From Clostridium fungisolvens (GTDB lineage: Bacteria; Bacillota; Clostridia; Clostridiales; Clostridiaceae), in assembly GCF_014193895.1 (NCBI RefSeq), contig NZ_BLZR01000001.1, positions 3,658,001-3,722,000 of the forward strand: a DNA stretch of 64,000 nt, read 5' to 3'. The translations under genes were made by a program, and so were the position numbers. The first letter of the stretch is position 1; the number at the start of each line of letters is the position of its first letter. A model generated the notes under the pieces. It was not told the DNA's origin. It worked only from the letters and a program-made list of their open reading frames with translations, and ran no database searches. This document shows, piece after piece, positions 7,801 through 17,791 of the stretch.

Positions 7801-7845
7801 TATAAATAAAGAGATTGCATACAGAACCTAGCAATCTGTATGCAA
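7801..7845 (-). terminator. Intrinsic terminator of the laminarinase gene
   Basis: TTGCATACAG (7815-7824) and CTGTATGCAA (7836-7845) pair perfectly around an 11-base loop, followed on the minus strand by a T-rich stretch (TCTCTTTATTTA). Confidence 0.7.
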
Positions 7846-7874
7846 CCCCTTATTTACCTTTACTTAACTATAGC

Positions 7875-10800
7875 CTACTTTATATCATATGGTAGTACAA
7901 TATTAGACGAACTTGCTGGAGCATTAGCCTTCACTTCTCCATTGCCTGCACCAAATAATACATAAAGACTTACTTTAACTTTTCCATTGGTAAAGTCTTT
8001 GTACTCTGAGCCAGAAACAAATGACGAAGCTCTCTTGAAGTTTTCATAACTTCCACTACTAATTACTCCATCAGTCGGCATCATATCAAGACTTTCAACT
8101 CTATCTACTACACCATCTCCATCAAAATCATAGGATATATCCCCCTTTAATCCCTCACCTACTGCTAAACTATTAAGATATAGTTCTGCAGAAGTATTTC
8201 CACTCTTGTTGTAGCTTCCGTTTAAATTATCTATGGTATATTCTACATGCGTTTGATCTTGTGGTAGTATATCTTTAGCTTCACTGGTACCTGGATTTAA
8301 TGATAATTTTCCACCAGAAGTTAAATATAAAGTTTGGGTAGCAAGTACTGGATCTAAATTCCCTACCTGAGTACCATATACTTCAAACTCCCATAGTGAA
8401 TATCCATAAGGCAATGCTCTCTTTATTCCAAGCATTCTCACATATCTTGCCTCAACCTTATTCATAGGGATTTCATCAATATTACCATCACTGTTGCTTT
8501 CAGTATAAACATCTGTCCAATCAGCTTCTGTTGGATTCATAACTGAAGTAACTTGTATCTTATACTCTTTACCATAGGCAGCTTCCCAGTTTAATAAAAC
8601 CTTGTCTAAACTATATACTCCGCCTAAGTATACTGAAATCCATTGGTTATCATTAAATTCAGACTCCCATCTTGTACCCTTATTTCCATCAAAGGCAAAA
8701 GCAGTATTTCCAGAGGATGCTTTTCCAGTCTTGTTTAATGCAATATTTGTACTTGTAACTGGTGGTACCGTTGAATTTTTTACTAACCCATTTATAGCTG
8801 TTGTTAAGCTTGATACAGCATTGTCTACATCTGCTTGGGTTGCATCAGTTTTAGCATTCACTGCAACTGCATTTGATAAAGAATTTTGTAGTGTCTGCCA
8901 GGATGCTTGAGTATAATCTGCCTGTACCTTGCTTTGTGCTTCATTTATCTTTGAAACCAAAGCTGTCTTATCTACTGTAACTTTTACTTCTTTTATACAT
9001 ACATCATCAATAAATACATGATGTTCTCCACTAGGAGTTACATTAGTTCCATCCTCAATATATCCTAGAAGATAAGTTAAATTCATATTTGTATCTTGAG
9101 TTGGTTTTAATGTATATTTATAAACCGCATCTTTATCTGAAGTAATATTAAAGTTAACCTTAGGACTTCCACTATAGTTTGTCATTTCTGCAATGATTGG
9201 ACGATTAACTGTAGACCATGCCTTAAAGCTAAGCTCATAAGTTTTATTTGCAGAAAGTTGTATTCCTTTTTGTACAAATTGAGTTGACCAACTAAATGGA
9301 ACACCCCACTCATCATCCTTAGCTCCATGATAATTAATCTTTATATCAGCTACTCCATCTGCGATAGTATAACTTGACCAATCAGCAGCATTGTTCCAGA
9401 AGGTCCAGTTTTTATCTCCAAGCGACATATCCCCATTCAATATTAGATTGCCACTGCTTGGGAATATGTTTTGAGTAACTGAGGTATTTGCGTAGCCATT
9501 AGCTTCCACTGAAATATTGTAGCTTCCCTCTGAAGTAAATAATTCTGGTGCTAAAGTAAGCTTACCTGAGGATAAAGTATATTTACTATTTTCAATAACC
9601 TTATCATTTACCTTAACTGCGGTTATTGCATTAACCCAGGCATCATCTTGACCAAAAATTATATCAATTGGCTGCCCTGCATTATTATTAGCTGAATCTG
9701 CCCCTAACATAGGTGGTTTTTTCACTGGTGCATTTTTGACTTGAAGCACAACATTATCTATGAATACATCTCCTACAGCCCCTTGTGGTGTTTTTCCAAG
9801 GATAAATTTAAGTGCTAATACATCATCAACAGTCATCTTGAAACTATATTCAAAATGCTTAGTTTGTGGTGTAAGAGCTATAAATCCTGAATCAAATCTT
9901 CTAGTATAAGAGCTATTTTCAAGAGTAGCTTCAATATCACGATTAACAGAAGATCTTGCATCAAAGGATACTATATATTCAAAGCCCTTACTTAATTTCA
10001 TATTTGATTGATTAAGCATAACATTCCAGGCTTCAGTTCCTAAACTTTGAACACCTACTTTTGCCTCTCCGTTTATTACATCAAAACTTGCATTAGCTCC
10101 TTGAGTAAATGGTTCCCATGCATTTAAACCTAGTGCAAAATCACCATTCTTAAGTGGGAATAAATCTACACCTGTGTAATCAACATTGCTATTAGTTGTT
10201 CTGATTAGTTTTATATTATCTAGATAAACATCAACATTTGTACCACCTAGATTAAATACAAGCTGACCTTCAGTATCAGTTACCCCTTGAGGCATTGTGA
10301 AATCAATAGTTTGTTTTGAGGAAGCAGTACCTAAGTTTAATATTTGTGTTTTATAAGCTGTGCTTCCATCTTTACTTAACAGTTTAACTTCTATATCTCT
10401 AGCTACAGCAGCTCTTCCATCAAAAGTTAGTTCATAAGAATCACTTTGAAGTAGGTTAATGCCCTTTTGAACTAAGTTAACTGCATTTCTAGAAGTTCCT
10501 CCATTATCAATAGCAGCTTTAAACTCTGTAGTATCTGGATTTACAGAAGCTTGTGCTATAGCACCAGAAGCATTAAAGTTCCAAAAAGCCATACGTTCCA
10601 TGGTACCTAATTCAAAGCTTCCATTATATACATGGTTTCCATCATCTAATGGTGTTTTAGCTGCATTTTGATCATAAAGTCCATCTACTTCTTCAACCTT
10701 TACATTTCCTATCCATACAGCAGCGTTATTAGTTCCCAGGTTGAATTCCATTCTAGCTAACGTATCAGTATCAGATTGCATTTGGAATCTATACTCATAG

Positions 10801-13800
10801 CTTTGAACAGAATCTTTAAGTCCAACGTCAAAATTATCTGAATATGCACTCCAACCTCTGTTTGATCCACCACCAAATTTTACGCTGATATTCCTACTCG
10901 CAGCAGCTTTAGCATCAAAAGTTAACTTATAGTATCTTCCCTTAGCCAAGGCAACATTTTGAATAAGTTGTAATGCATAGTTTTGTGTACCTACATTTGT
11001 TATATTAACTTTAGCAAATCTTTCATTATTGATTGTATCTACTGATACAGTACCTGCACCGCCAGCATCTGGAACGTGTACGAAGTTCCAGCTTTCAGTA
11101 TTTAAGCTTCCTGTAGTAACTTCTGTAATTGGCTGACTGAAGTTAACATCATGAACATAATTACCGTCTATTGGTTGCTTTGCATCTGCTGGTAAAGTAT
11201 CTTTTTCTAGTATTGGCTCTACTGGCTGTTTATATTGTCTTCCAGTTAAGTCATAAGCACGTACATAATCTACTTCCATCTTTGCAGGGAAATCACTTGC
11301 TGAAGGTTCAACTCCTCCATCAAAGTTTCCTCCTACAGCTAGATTTAAGATTATATAAAATGGTTTATTAAATGGTGCTGGATAAGCATTCTTATCTGGC
11401 TGACCTGCACTTTGGCTAAACCAATTGTTAGTAGTTTGATATAGATTTCCATCTACATACCATCTGATTTCTCCTGGCTCCCATTCTACTGAATAAGTGT
11501 GGAACCCTGTTATATCTTGACCTGTAGGGAAATTATAAGTTGCTCCTGTAGATTTATTATTTGGCCATGGCTTTCCATAGTGGAGTGTACCAGCTATACT
11601 ATCAGGAACACGACCTCTAGCTTCCATAATATCTACTTCTCCAGAAGAAGCCCAAGTTCCATAAGCAGAATCCTTTGGCATCATCCAGAAGGCTGGCCAG
11701 AAACCTTGACCCTTAGGAAGCTTCATCCTAGCTTCAAATCTTCCATATTGTTGAGTAAAGGTTGGACTAGTCCATAGTCTTCCAGAAGTATATGTCTTTC
11801 CGTTCTTAGCTTCCGGTTTTGCTTCTATTACTAAGTTACCATTCTCAACTTTTATATTATCCTTTTGATAGTACTCTTTTTCGTTATTTCCCCAGCCGTC
11901 TATTCCATATTCAGCTCCGGTTCCATTCTGATATGCCCATTTATCTAAGTTAACCCCATTAGTATCAACATTAGTGCCTGAGCCATCAAATTCATCATCC
12001 CAAGACAATGTCCATTCACTCTTAGCTTGGATAGCTTGAGTAACTTCAGCTCTTTCAAATCCAGTAGCTTTTACAACAATGTCGTAATTCTTTTCTGTTG
12101 TAAACTGGTCTGCTTTTATGGTTATTATTCCCGGCTCAACTGTATATTTACTGCTATCTATAGCCTTTCCATCAATAGTTAATGCTGTTATAGCATTTCT
12201 CCAAGCAGAGTTATCACCAAAAGTTAGTTTTATATCTTGACCAAGTTCATTTCTATCAGCATCTGGTGATAAAGCTGGTGCAGCTGGAAGATGAATATTA
12301 TCAGCGGTTTCTGCTAATTCTCCTGTTGCATCCTTGGCACCTTTCACTTCAAATCTTACATTGTCGATGTAAACATCATGAATACCTATTTGTCCAAGAC
12401 CTTCTACCTTACCTAATAAGAACTTTAGCCCTGCTACATCATCTTTGTCTATAGTAAATTCATAGCTATAAGTCTGAACGTAGTCTTCTAGTTTAACCAT
12501 CTTGTCTAAATAACGAGTATAACTAGAGTTTTCAGTAGTAAGTTCTATTAATCTTGGAGTAGTAGCTCTAGCATTAAAGGAAACGGTATAAGTCTTTCCT
12601 TTGGATAAAGTTAATCCTTCTTGATAAAGCATTACATCCCATGGATTGTTAGCAGCACTATAAACATGGAACTTCATACCACCATTTTCAACAGAATATT
12701 TAGATTCTTTATCCCATTGATCATATCTGCCTTGTACAAATTCATTCCAATTGGCTGTTCCATCTGTAAAGTATCCATTTTTAAGTGGGAATGCTTTTTC
12801 TCTTGCTCCCTTTTCTTCTACTCTTACATTATCTACATAAACCTCATGTGAAACATTGTTTACTGTTCCATCAACTTTACCTAATAATAGCTTGAAGGAA
12901 GCTAACATGTCTGAATCCAATGTCAATTCGTAATTTAATGTTTTAGTTGTTGTTGATATACTTTCATTCTTAGATAAATATCTATTTCCATTAGCATCTA
13001 CCACAACCTCAACAGTTCTTGGCATAGTTGACCTTATATCTAAAGACACAACATAAGTTTTACCTTTATATAGCTGGAAGTCATTTTGCATTAGCATTAC
13101 ATCCCATGGATTGTTGCCTATACTTGAAACTAGATATTTTAACTGACCGTTTTCCACCTTAGCTGATGTAACCTTATCCCATCCGTCATATCTACCTTGT
13201 ACAAAGTCAGTCCATTTTGTCATACCGTTTGAGAAGTCACCATTTTTAAGTGGGAACTGATCATTTAATGAAAGCTCACCAATATTGTTATTAGTTAAGC
13301 GAATCATCTTTATATTATCAAGGTAAACTGTTTCATTACTTCCACCTAATTTAAATACTAACTGTCCCTCTGTATCAGTAACCTTTGGCATTGTAAACTC
13401 AAAGGATTTTTCTCCCATGGTGTTAGTTAGATTAAAGGATTTTTCTGCCATTGTGCTAGTTAGGTCAATTGTTTGATCACCAGAATAGTTTGTCTTACCA
13501 TCCTTACTTATAAGTGCTACTTTAATCTGCCTAGCAGAAGATGCTCTAGCATTGAATGTAACCTTATATCTATCTGTAGGAAGTAAATTTATTCCCTTCT
13601 GAAGGAATTTTATAGAGTCTGCACTATTTCCTGCATTTGATATATCAACTCTAAGCTCTCTTGTATCTGCATCAACGGATGCTACTGCTACTCCTTCAGC
13701 ATTTTCAAGATGCCAGTATTCCTTTCTGTCTATTGAACCAAGATCAAAGGTTCCATTATAAACTTGGTTTCCATCCTTTAACGGATCTTTAGGTGCATCT

Positions 13801-16800
13801 TGATCAGTTAGAGAATCAATTTCCTCTAGTTTTACATTTCCTATCCAAACTGAGTTTGTATTAAGTCCCATATTAAACTCTAGTCTAGCTAAAGGATCTG
13901 TATTTGCTTGCATTTGGAAGGTATATGCATAACTTTGCATGTCACTCTTTAGATTTACATTGAAATTATCAGAATAAACCTGCCAGCTGTGACTTGCATC
14001 TCCACCAAATTTTACAGCCATAGTTCTAGCAGCTGATGCTTTTGCATCAAAGCTTAACTTGTAATATCTTCCTGTTGCTAAAGCTACTTTTTGTATCATT
14101 TGAATTGAGTGAACTTGTGTACCAGCATTAGTTATATCAACTTTTGCATACTTATTGCTATTTATAGTATCTACTGATATAGAACCAGCTCCACCAAATT
14201 GACTTTGATGTACAAAGTTCCAATTAATATTATCTAAACTTTGAGAATCACCAGTTATATCAGTGAAACCTTTTTCGTAATTTGTATCATAAACATAGTT
14301 TCCACTTACTGCTGTCTTAGAACCATCTGGAAGATTATCTTTTTCCACAACTGGTTCCACTGGAGCCTTATATGGTCTTCCAGTTAAATCATAAACTCTT
14401 ACATAGTCAACTGACATAGTAGCAGGAATATCTGACGCTGCAGGTGTTTTTCCTCCGTCAAAGTTTCCACCTACTGCAAGGTTTAGGATCATATAAAAAT
14501 CTTTATCAAACGGTGCTGGATATGCATATTTATCTGGTTGATTTTCTCCTTGACTGAACCAGTTGTTAGTAGTTTGATATAAGTTTCCATCAACATACCA
14601 TCTCATCTCGCCTGGTTCCCATTCTATTGAGTAAGTGTGATATCCTGTTATGTCCTGTCCACTTTGGAAAGTGTAATTATCTCCAGTAGATTTATTATTA
14701 GGCCATGTCTTACCATAATGTAGGGTTCCTGCCACTTGGTCTAAAAGACGTCCTCTGGCTTCCATTATATCTATTTCTCCTGAAGATGCCCACGTTCCAT
14801 ATTCAGAGTTCTTTGGCATCATCCAGAAGGCTGGCCATAAGCCTTCTCCCTTTGGCATCTTTATTCTTGCTTCAAACTTTCCATAGGTTTTATCAAAGGT
14901 TGGATTTGTCCAAAGTCTTCCTGAAGTATATGGTTTTCCACCCTTACCATCATTCTTAGCTTGTATAACTAAATTACCATCTTGTACTTTAATATTGTCC
15001 TTTGTATAGTATTCCTGTTCATTATTTCCCCATCCATCTAAGCCGTATTCAGCACCAGTTCCGTTTTGATATGCCCATTTATCTAAGTTAACCCCATTGG
15101 TATCAACATTAGTGCCTGATCCATCAAATTCATCTGACCATACAAGGGACCATGGATCCTCTGGAGCTTTTGGAGCTGCTACATTAACTTCTATAGAAGT
15201 TGTCTTATCTGTTCCTTCTACTGCTCCCTTAAATACAAACTGAGTTGCTTTTGAAACATTTCCATTATAGCTTGAACTGTCCCATGTAACTTTAGCACTA
15301 GCATTCAATCCATTTGATAAGGTAATTTCAACTGTTTGAGGAAGAGATAAGTTTTGAAGTAAAGTACCATTATCCACATATATTGAGGCTGGTGCTTTAA
15401 TAGAAACCACATAAGGTGCACCAACATTTATAGTTATGCTTGCCCTTATACTAGTCCCCTCAACTGTTCCTTCAAAAGTATAAGATTGAACCCCTGAAAC
15501 ATTTCCATTATATCCTGAAGTATTCCAAGTTACCTTAGCCGGTGCTATAGTTTTATTTGACAGATTTACACTTACTGTATTTGGTAATGGTAAATCTGAT
15601 AGGGATGTTCCATTAGAAACATTTATTGATGCTGGATTAATAACTGATACTATTGTTATAGCTTCGTTCTTTGCAGCCACATATACAGTTATATCTGCAT
15701 TAATATTACCTTGTTCTAGCGTCCCTTTAAAGGTATAAGTCTCTGCTTTAGTATTATTAGAATTGTATTTTTCTACAACCCAAGTTACTTTGGCAGATGA
15801 AACAGCACCATTTGACATATTAACTGTAACTGTCTTTGGTAGCATTTCTAATAGATCTTTTGCTGAAGTTCCATTTTCTATGGATACTGCAGCTGGATTG
15901 TTTACGGAAACCACTGTTGGATTTCCTACCTTTACACCTAAAACAGTAGTCTTAGTGATTCCTTCAACAGTTCCTGTGAAGGTAAATGTTTTTTCTGAAG
16001 CTGTGTTTCCATTATAGCTTGAGGTATCCCAAGTAACCTTTGCATCATTTTTACTTCCGTTTGACCATTTTACTTCTACTGTCTTAGGAAGTAGTTTCTT
16101 AACTGCGTCTAATGTAGTTCCATTATCTACAGCTATCATCTTTGGTTCTGTTATTGAAGTTACATAAAGACTTCCAACCTTTACATTTATCTTAGTGGAT
16201 ATGTCACTTTGACCATCAATGCTTCCTTTTAAAGTATAAGTGGTCTCTTTTGAAACATTTCCGTTATATCCGTTAGTTTGCCACGTAACCTTCAAGGTAC
16301 TGGTAGTACCATTTGATAGATTTACTTTAACAGTTTTAGGTAAACTTGCCTTTAAATCATTTAAGGAAGTTCCATTGCTTACATTTAATGAAGCTGGATC
16401 TATAGCTGATACTACGAAAGGACTTCCAACCTTTACTTTTATAGATATCTGACCATCATAGCCACTAATAGTCCCCTTTAATTCAAAGATTGTTTCTTTG
16501 TCCACATTTCCGTTGTAAGAAGAAGTGTCCCAAGTTACCTTAACATCCAAAGCCTTGTCACCTTCAGTTACTGCACTTACGGATTGAGGTAATGGTACAT
16601 CCTCTAGCTTTGTACCATTCTTAACTTCTATAACTGATAATTCCTTTATGGACTTTATCTTTGAGCTATCGCTCTCTACATAAACAGTTATTTTTGTAGT
16701 TAACTTAGTTCCTTTTACAGTCCCTGTAAAGGTGTATCCTTCTTTAGGTTCCTTTATAGATACATAATTAGTAGTATCCCATACTACATCTACTGTACTT

Positions 16801-17075
16801 TTTGTTCCATCTGACATAACTACATTTATTTTTTTAGGGAGAAGCTCTATTATTTCGTTAAGCTTAGCCCCTTTTTGAACATTTAGATTTTCTGAATCAA
16901 CGACACTTTTTACTGTAACACTGGTTGAACTATCGGTATCCTTCTTTCCACCAGTGATTCCATAGTTAACTCCTATGCCTCCCAGTATTATAAGTATCAC
17001 TACAACAATCCCTATTAACCATTTAGTTCTCATGTTTAAGGCTTGTTTATTATCTTTTTCTGATAATTTCGTCAT
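7875..17075 (-). CDS. Giant multidomain GH16 endo-beta-1,3-glucanase (laminarinase), two catalytic domains
   Basis: 3066 residues. Order: basic N-terminus with one hydrophobic segment (about 18-42); seven Ig-like (Big_4 type) repeats of about 80 residues (about 50-635); GH16 domain 1 (about 640-900); a row of CBM4/9-type jelly rolls (about 905-1590); a beta domain of about 90 residues (DUF1533-like); GH16 domain 2 (about 1688-1947); CBM4/9-type modules; a second DUF1533-like domain; another CBM; a FIVAR helical repeat (about 2700-2767); an F5/8 type C discoidin domain (about 2773-2902); and a C-terminal beta domain. Both GH16 domains keep the E-x-D-x-x-E catalytic core (GEIDIMEARG and GEVDIMEARG). 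It should cleave beta-1,3- or mixed-linkage glucans at the cell surface, held by the N-terminal anchor; no LPXTG or SLH motif is seen. A GGGGGG Shine-Dalgarno precedes the ATG. The catalytic/CBM/DUF1533 block is an internal duplication. Confidence 0.92.
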   Translation of the reverse strand: MTKLSEKDNKQALNMRTKWLIGIVVVILIILGGIGVNYGITGGKKDTDSSTSVTVKSVVDSENLNVQKGAKLNEIIELLPKKINVVMSDGTKSTVDVVWDTTNYVSIKEPKEGYTFTGTVKGTKLTTKITVYVESDSSKIKSIKELSVIEVKNGTKLEDVPLPQSVSAVTEGDKALDVKVTWDTSSYNGNVDKETIFELKGTISGYDGQISIKVKVGSPFVVSAIDPASLNVSNGTSLNDLKASLPKTVKVNLSNGTTSTLKVTWQTNGYNGNVSKETTYTLKGSIDGQSDISTKINVKVGSLYVTSITEPKMIAVDNGTTLDAVKKLLPKTVEVKWSNGSKNDAKVTWDTSSYNGNTASEKTFTFTGTVEGITKTTVLGVKVGNPTVVSVNNPAAVSIENGTSAKDLLEMLPKTVTVNMSNGAVSSAKVTWVVEKYNSNNTKAETYTFKGTLEQGNINADITVYVAAKNEAITIVSVINPASINVSNGTSLSDLPLPNTVSVNLSNKTIAPAKVTWNTSGYNGNVSGVQSYTFEGTVEGTSIRASITINVGAPYVVSIKAPASIYVDNGTLLQNLSLPQTVEITLSNGLNASAKVTWDSSSYNGNVSKATQFVFKGAVEGTDKTTSIEVNVAAPKAPEDPWSLVWSDEFDGSGTNVDTNGVNLDKWAYQNGTGAEYGLDGWGNNEQEYYTKDNIKVQDGNLVIQAKNDGKGGKPYTSGRLWTNPTFDKTYGKFEARIKMPKGEGLWPAFWMMPKNSEYGTWASSGEIDIMEARGRLLDQVAGTLHYGKTWPNNKSTGDNYTFQSGQDITGYHTYSIEWEPGEMRWYVDGNLYQTTNNWFSQGENQPDKYAYPAPFDKDFYMILNLAVGGNFDGGKTPAASDIPATMSVDYVRVYDLTGRPYKAPVEPVVEKDNLPDGSKTAVSGNYVYDTNYEKGFTDITGDSQSLDNINWNFVHQSQFGGAGSISVDTINSNKYAKVDITNAGTQVHSIQMIQKVALATGRYYKLSFDAKASAARTMAVKFGGDASHSWQVYSDNFNVNLKSDMQSYAYTFQMQANTDPLARLEFNMGLNTNSVWIGNVKLEEIDSLTDQDAPKDPLKDGNQVYNGTFDLGSIDRKEYWHLENAEGVAVASVDADTRELRVDISNAGNSADSIKFLQKGINLLPTDRYKVTFNARASSARQIKVALISKDGKTNYSGDQTIDLTSTMAEKSFNLTNTMGEKSFEFTMPKVTDTEGQLVFKLGGSNETVYLDNIKMIRLTNNNIGELSLNDQFPLKNGDFSNGMTKWTDFVQGRYDGWDKVTSAKVENGQLKYLVSSIGNNPWDVMLMQNDFQLYKGKTYVVSLDIRSTMPRTVEVVVDANGNRYLSKNESISTTTKTLNYELTLDSDMLASFKLLLGKVDGTVNNVSHEVYVDNVRVEEKGAREKAFPLKNGYFTDGTANWNEFVQGRYDQWDKESKYSVENGGMKFHVYSAANNPWDVMLYQEGLTLSKGKTYTVSFNARATTPRLIELTTENSSYTRYLDKMVKLEDYVQTYSYEFTIDKDDVAGLKFLLGKVEGLGQIGIHDVYIDNVRFEVKGAKDATGELAETADNIHLPAAPALSPDADRNELGQDIKLTFGDNSAWRNAITALTIDGKAIDSSKYTVEPGIITIKADQFTTEKNYDIVVKATGFERAEVTQAIQAKSEWTLSWDDEFDGSGTNVDTNGVNLDKWAYQNGTGAEYGIDGWGNNEKEYYQKDNIKVENGNLVIEAKPEAKNGKTYTSGRLWTSPTFTQQYGRFEARMKLPKGQGFWPAFWMMPKDSAYGTWASSGEVDIMEARGRVPDSIAGTLHYGKPWPNNKSTGATYNFPTGQDITGFHTYSVEWEPGEIRWYVDGNLYQTTNNWFSQSAGQPDKNAYPAPFNKPFYIILNLAVGGNFDGGVEPSASDFPAKMEVDYVRAYDLTGRQYKQPVEPILEKDTLPADAKQPIDGNYVHDVNFSQPITEVTTGSLNTESWNFVHVPDAGGAGTVSVDTINNERFAKVNITNVGTQNYALQLIQNVALAKGRYYKLTFDAKAAASRNISVKFGGGSNRGWSAYSDNFDVGLKDSVQSYEYRFQMQSDTDTLARMEFNLGTNNAAVWIGNVKVEEVDGLYDQNAAKTPLDDGNHVYNGSFELGTMERMAFWNFNASGAIAQASVNPDTTEFKAAIDNGGTSRNAVNLVQKGINLLQSDSYELTFDGRAAVARDIEVKLLSKDGSTAYKTQILNLGTASSKQTIDFTMPQGVTDTEGQLVFNLGGTNVDVYLDNIKLIRTTNSNVDYTGVDLFPLKNGDFALGLNAWEPFTQGANASFDVINGEAKVGVQSLGTEAWNVMLNQSNMKLSKGFEYIVSFDARSSVNRDIEATLENSSYTRRFDSGFIALTPQTKHFEYSFKMTVDDVLALKFILGKTPQGAVGDVFIDNVVLQVKNAPVKKPPMLGADSANNNAGQPIDIIFGQDDAWVNAITAVKVNDKVIENSKYTLSSGKLTLAPELFTSEGSYNISVEANGYANTSVTQNIFPSSGNLILNGDMSLGDKNWTFWNNAADWSSYTIADGVADIKINYHGAKDDEWGVPFSWSTQFVQKGIQLSANKTYELSFKAWSTVNRPIIAEMTNYSGSPKVNFNITSDKDAVYKYTLKPTQDTNMNLTYLLGYIEDGTNVTPSGEHHVFIDDVCIKEVKVTVDKTALVSKINEAQSKVQADYTQASWQTLQNSLSNAVAVNAKTDATQADVDNAVSSLTTAINGLVKNSTVPPVTSTNIALNKTGKASSGNTAFAFDGNKGTRWESEFNDNQWISVYLGGVYSLDKVLLNWEAAYGKEYKIQVTSVMNPTEADWTDVYTESNSDGNIDEIPMNKVEARYVRMLGIKRALPYGYSLWEFEVYGTQVGNLDPVLATQTLYLTSGGKLSLNPGTSEAKDILPQDQTHVEYTIDNLNGSYNKSGNTSAELYLNSLAVGEGLKGDISYDFDGDGVVDRVESLDMMPTDGVISSGSYENFKRASSFVSGSEYKDFTNGKVKVSLYVLFGAGNGEVKANAPASSSNIVLPYDIK

Positions 17076-17572
17076 ACTTTCCCCCCTAAAGTAAGATTAT
17101 TAATAATTCCGAACTTAGAGTTATAAACGATTACAACTTATAGAAATCTTTTCATCCCTCCTTGATTAAATATTTATGACATGATTTTATCAGCACAGTT
17201 TTATACAGTTCACAATTATTAAAGATAGTTTTTGAAATTTTTCATTATACTTTTTATAGCTTTCATTCATATTAAATGAACTTCGAGCATTATTATTTTA
17301 AATTCTTTAATAAAAGAGTCTCTATTATAAACACTTTACTGATAGGATTAGATCTGATTAGTGCTAGATATTTTATTAATTATCTTGAAGCTTAACTGTG
17401 ATAAATATTGCAAATATGTCATAATGTTCCATTATTCATATAAATTATAGGTATCTGCTTAAACATTTACAACGGTACTTTTTTTGGATATGCTGTGCTT
17501 TTTTTATATGTTCAATGTTTTGCTGTACACAATTTTAAGTAATTACACTAATAGCCTCATATAAAACATTTC
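17076..17572. other. Gene-free AT-rich region upstream of the laminarinase gene
   Basis: About 500 bp between the laminarinase start and the ger operon terminator. I see no coding signal, operator or riboswitch that I can support; the laminarinase promoter must lie here. Confidence 0.5.
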
Positions 17573-17604
17573 AAAAAAATACCGATACCAACTATAGTAC
17601 CGGT
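17573..17604 (-). terminator. Terminator of the ger operon
   Basis: Minus-strand ACCGGTAC and GTATCGGT (one G-U) around an 8-base loop, followed by ATTTTTTT. It ends transcription after the small fourth gene of the operon. Confidence 0.7.
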
Positions 17605-17625
17605 GTGTCTTGTTGTTTTAAAGTT

Positions 17626-17790
17626 TTATGTACTAAACAATACAAATCCAGGAATAAAAGTTCCTAGTATTGCTAGAACTAAAATGCCAATTCCTCCAAG
17701 CATATTATTATGCTCTTTTATCAAGTTTATACCGTATGTGCATGTATAAAAACAACTTGCTAACATAAATAAAAAAAGTAAAATTCTCAT
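17626..17790 (-). CDS. Small two-helix membrane protein, fourth gene of the ger operon (D-subunit-like)
   Basis: 54 codons: MRILLFLFMLASCFYTCTYG, a short polar turn INLIKEHNNM, then a Gly-rich second hydrophobic helix LGGIGILVLAILGTFIPGFV and LFST. AAGGAG lies 7-8 bases upstream, inside the end of the gerC-type gene; the ATG begins 1 nt after that stop codon, so it is the coupled last gene of the operon. Some Bacillus ger operons encode a short two-helix D subunit that modulates germinant-receptor activity; position, size and topology fit that role, but homology cannot be judged from so short a sequence. A terminator follows directly, which supports its being a genuine cistron. Confidence 0.75.
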   Translation of the reverse strand: MRILLFLFMLASCFYTCTYGINLIKEHNNMLGGIGILVLAILGTFIPGFVLFST

Positions 17791-17791
17791 T

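Noticed and set aside
8602..16452. Multiple plus-strand open frames of 60-100 codons within the laminarinase gene
   Set aside because: They are antisense shadows of a repeat-rich gene without ribosome-binding sites.
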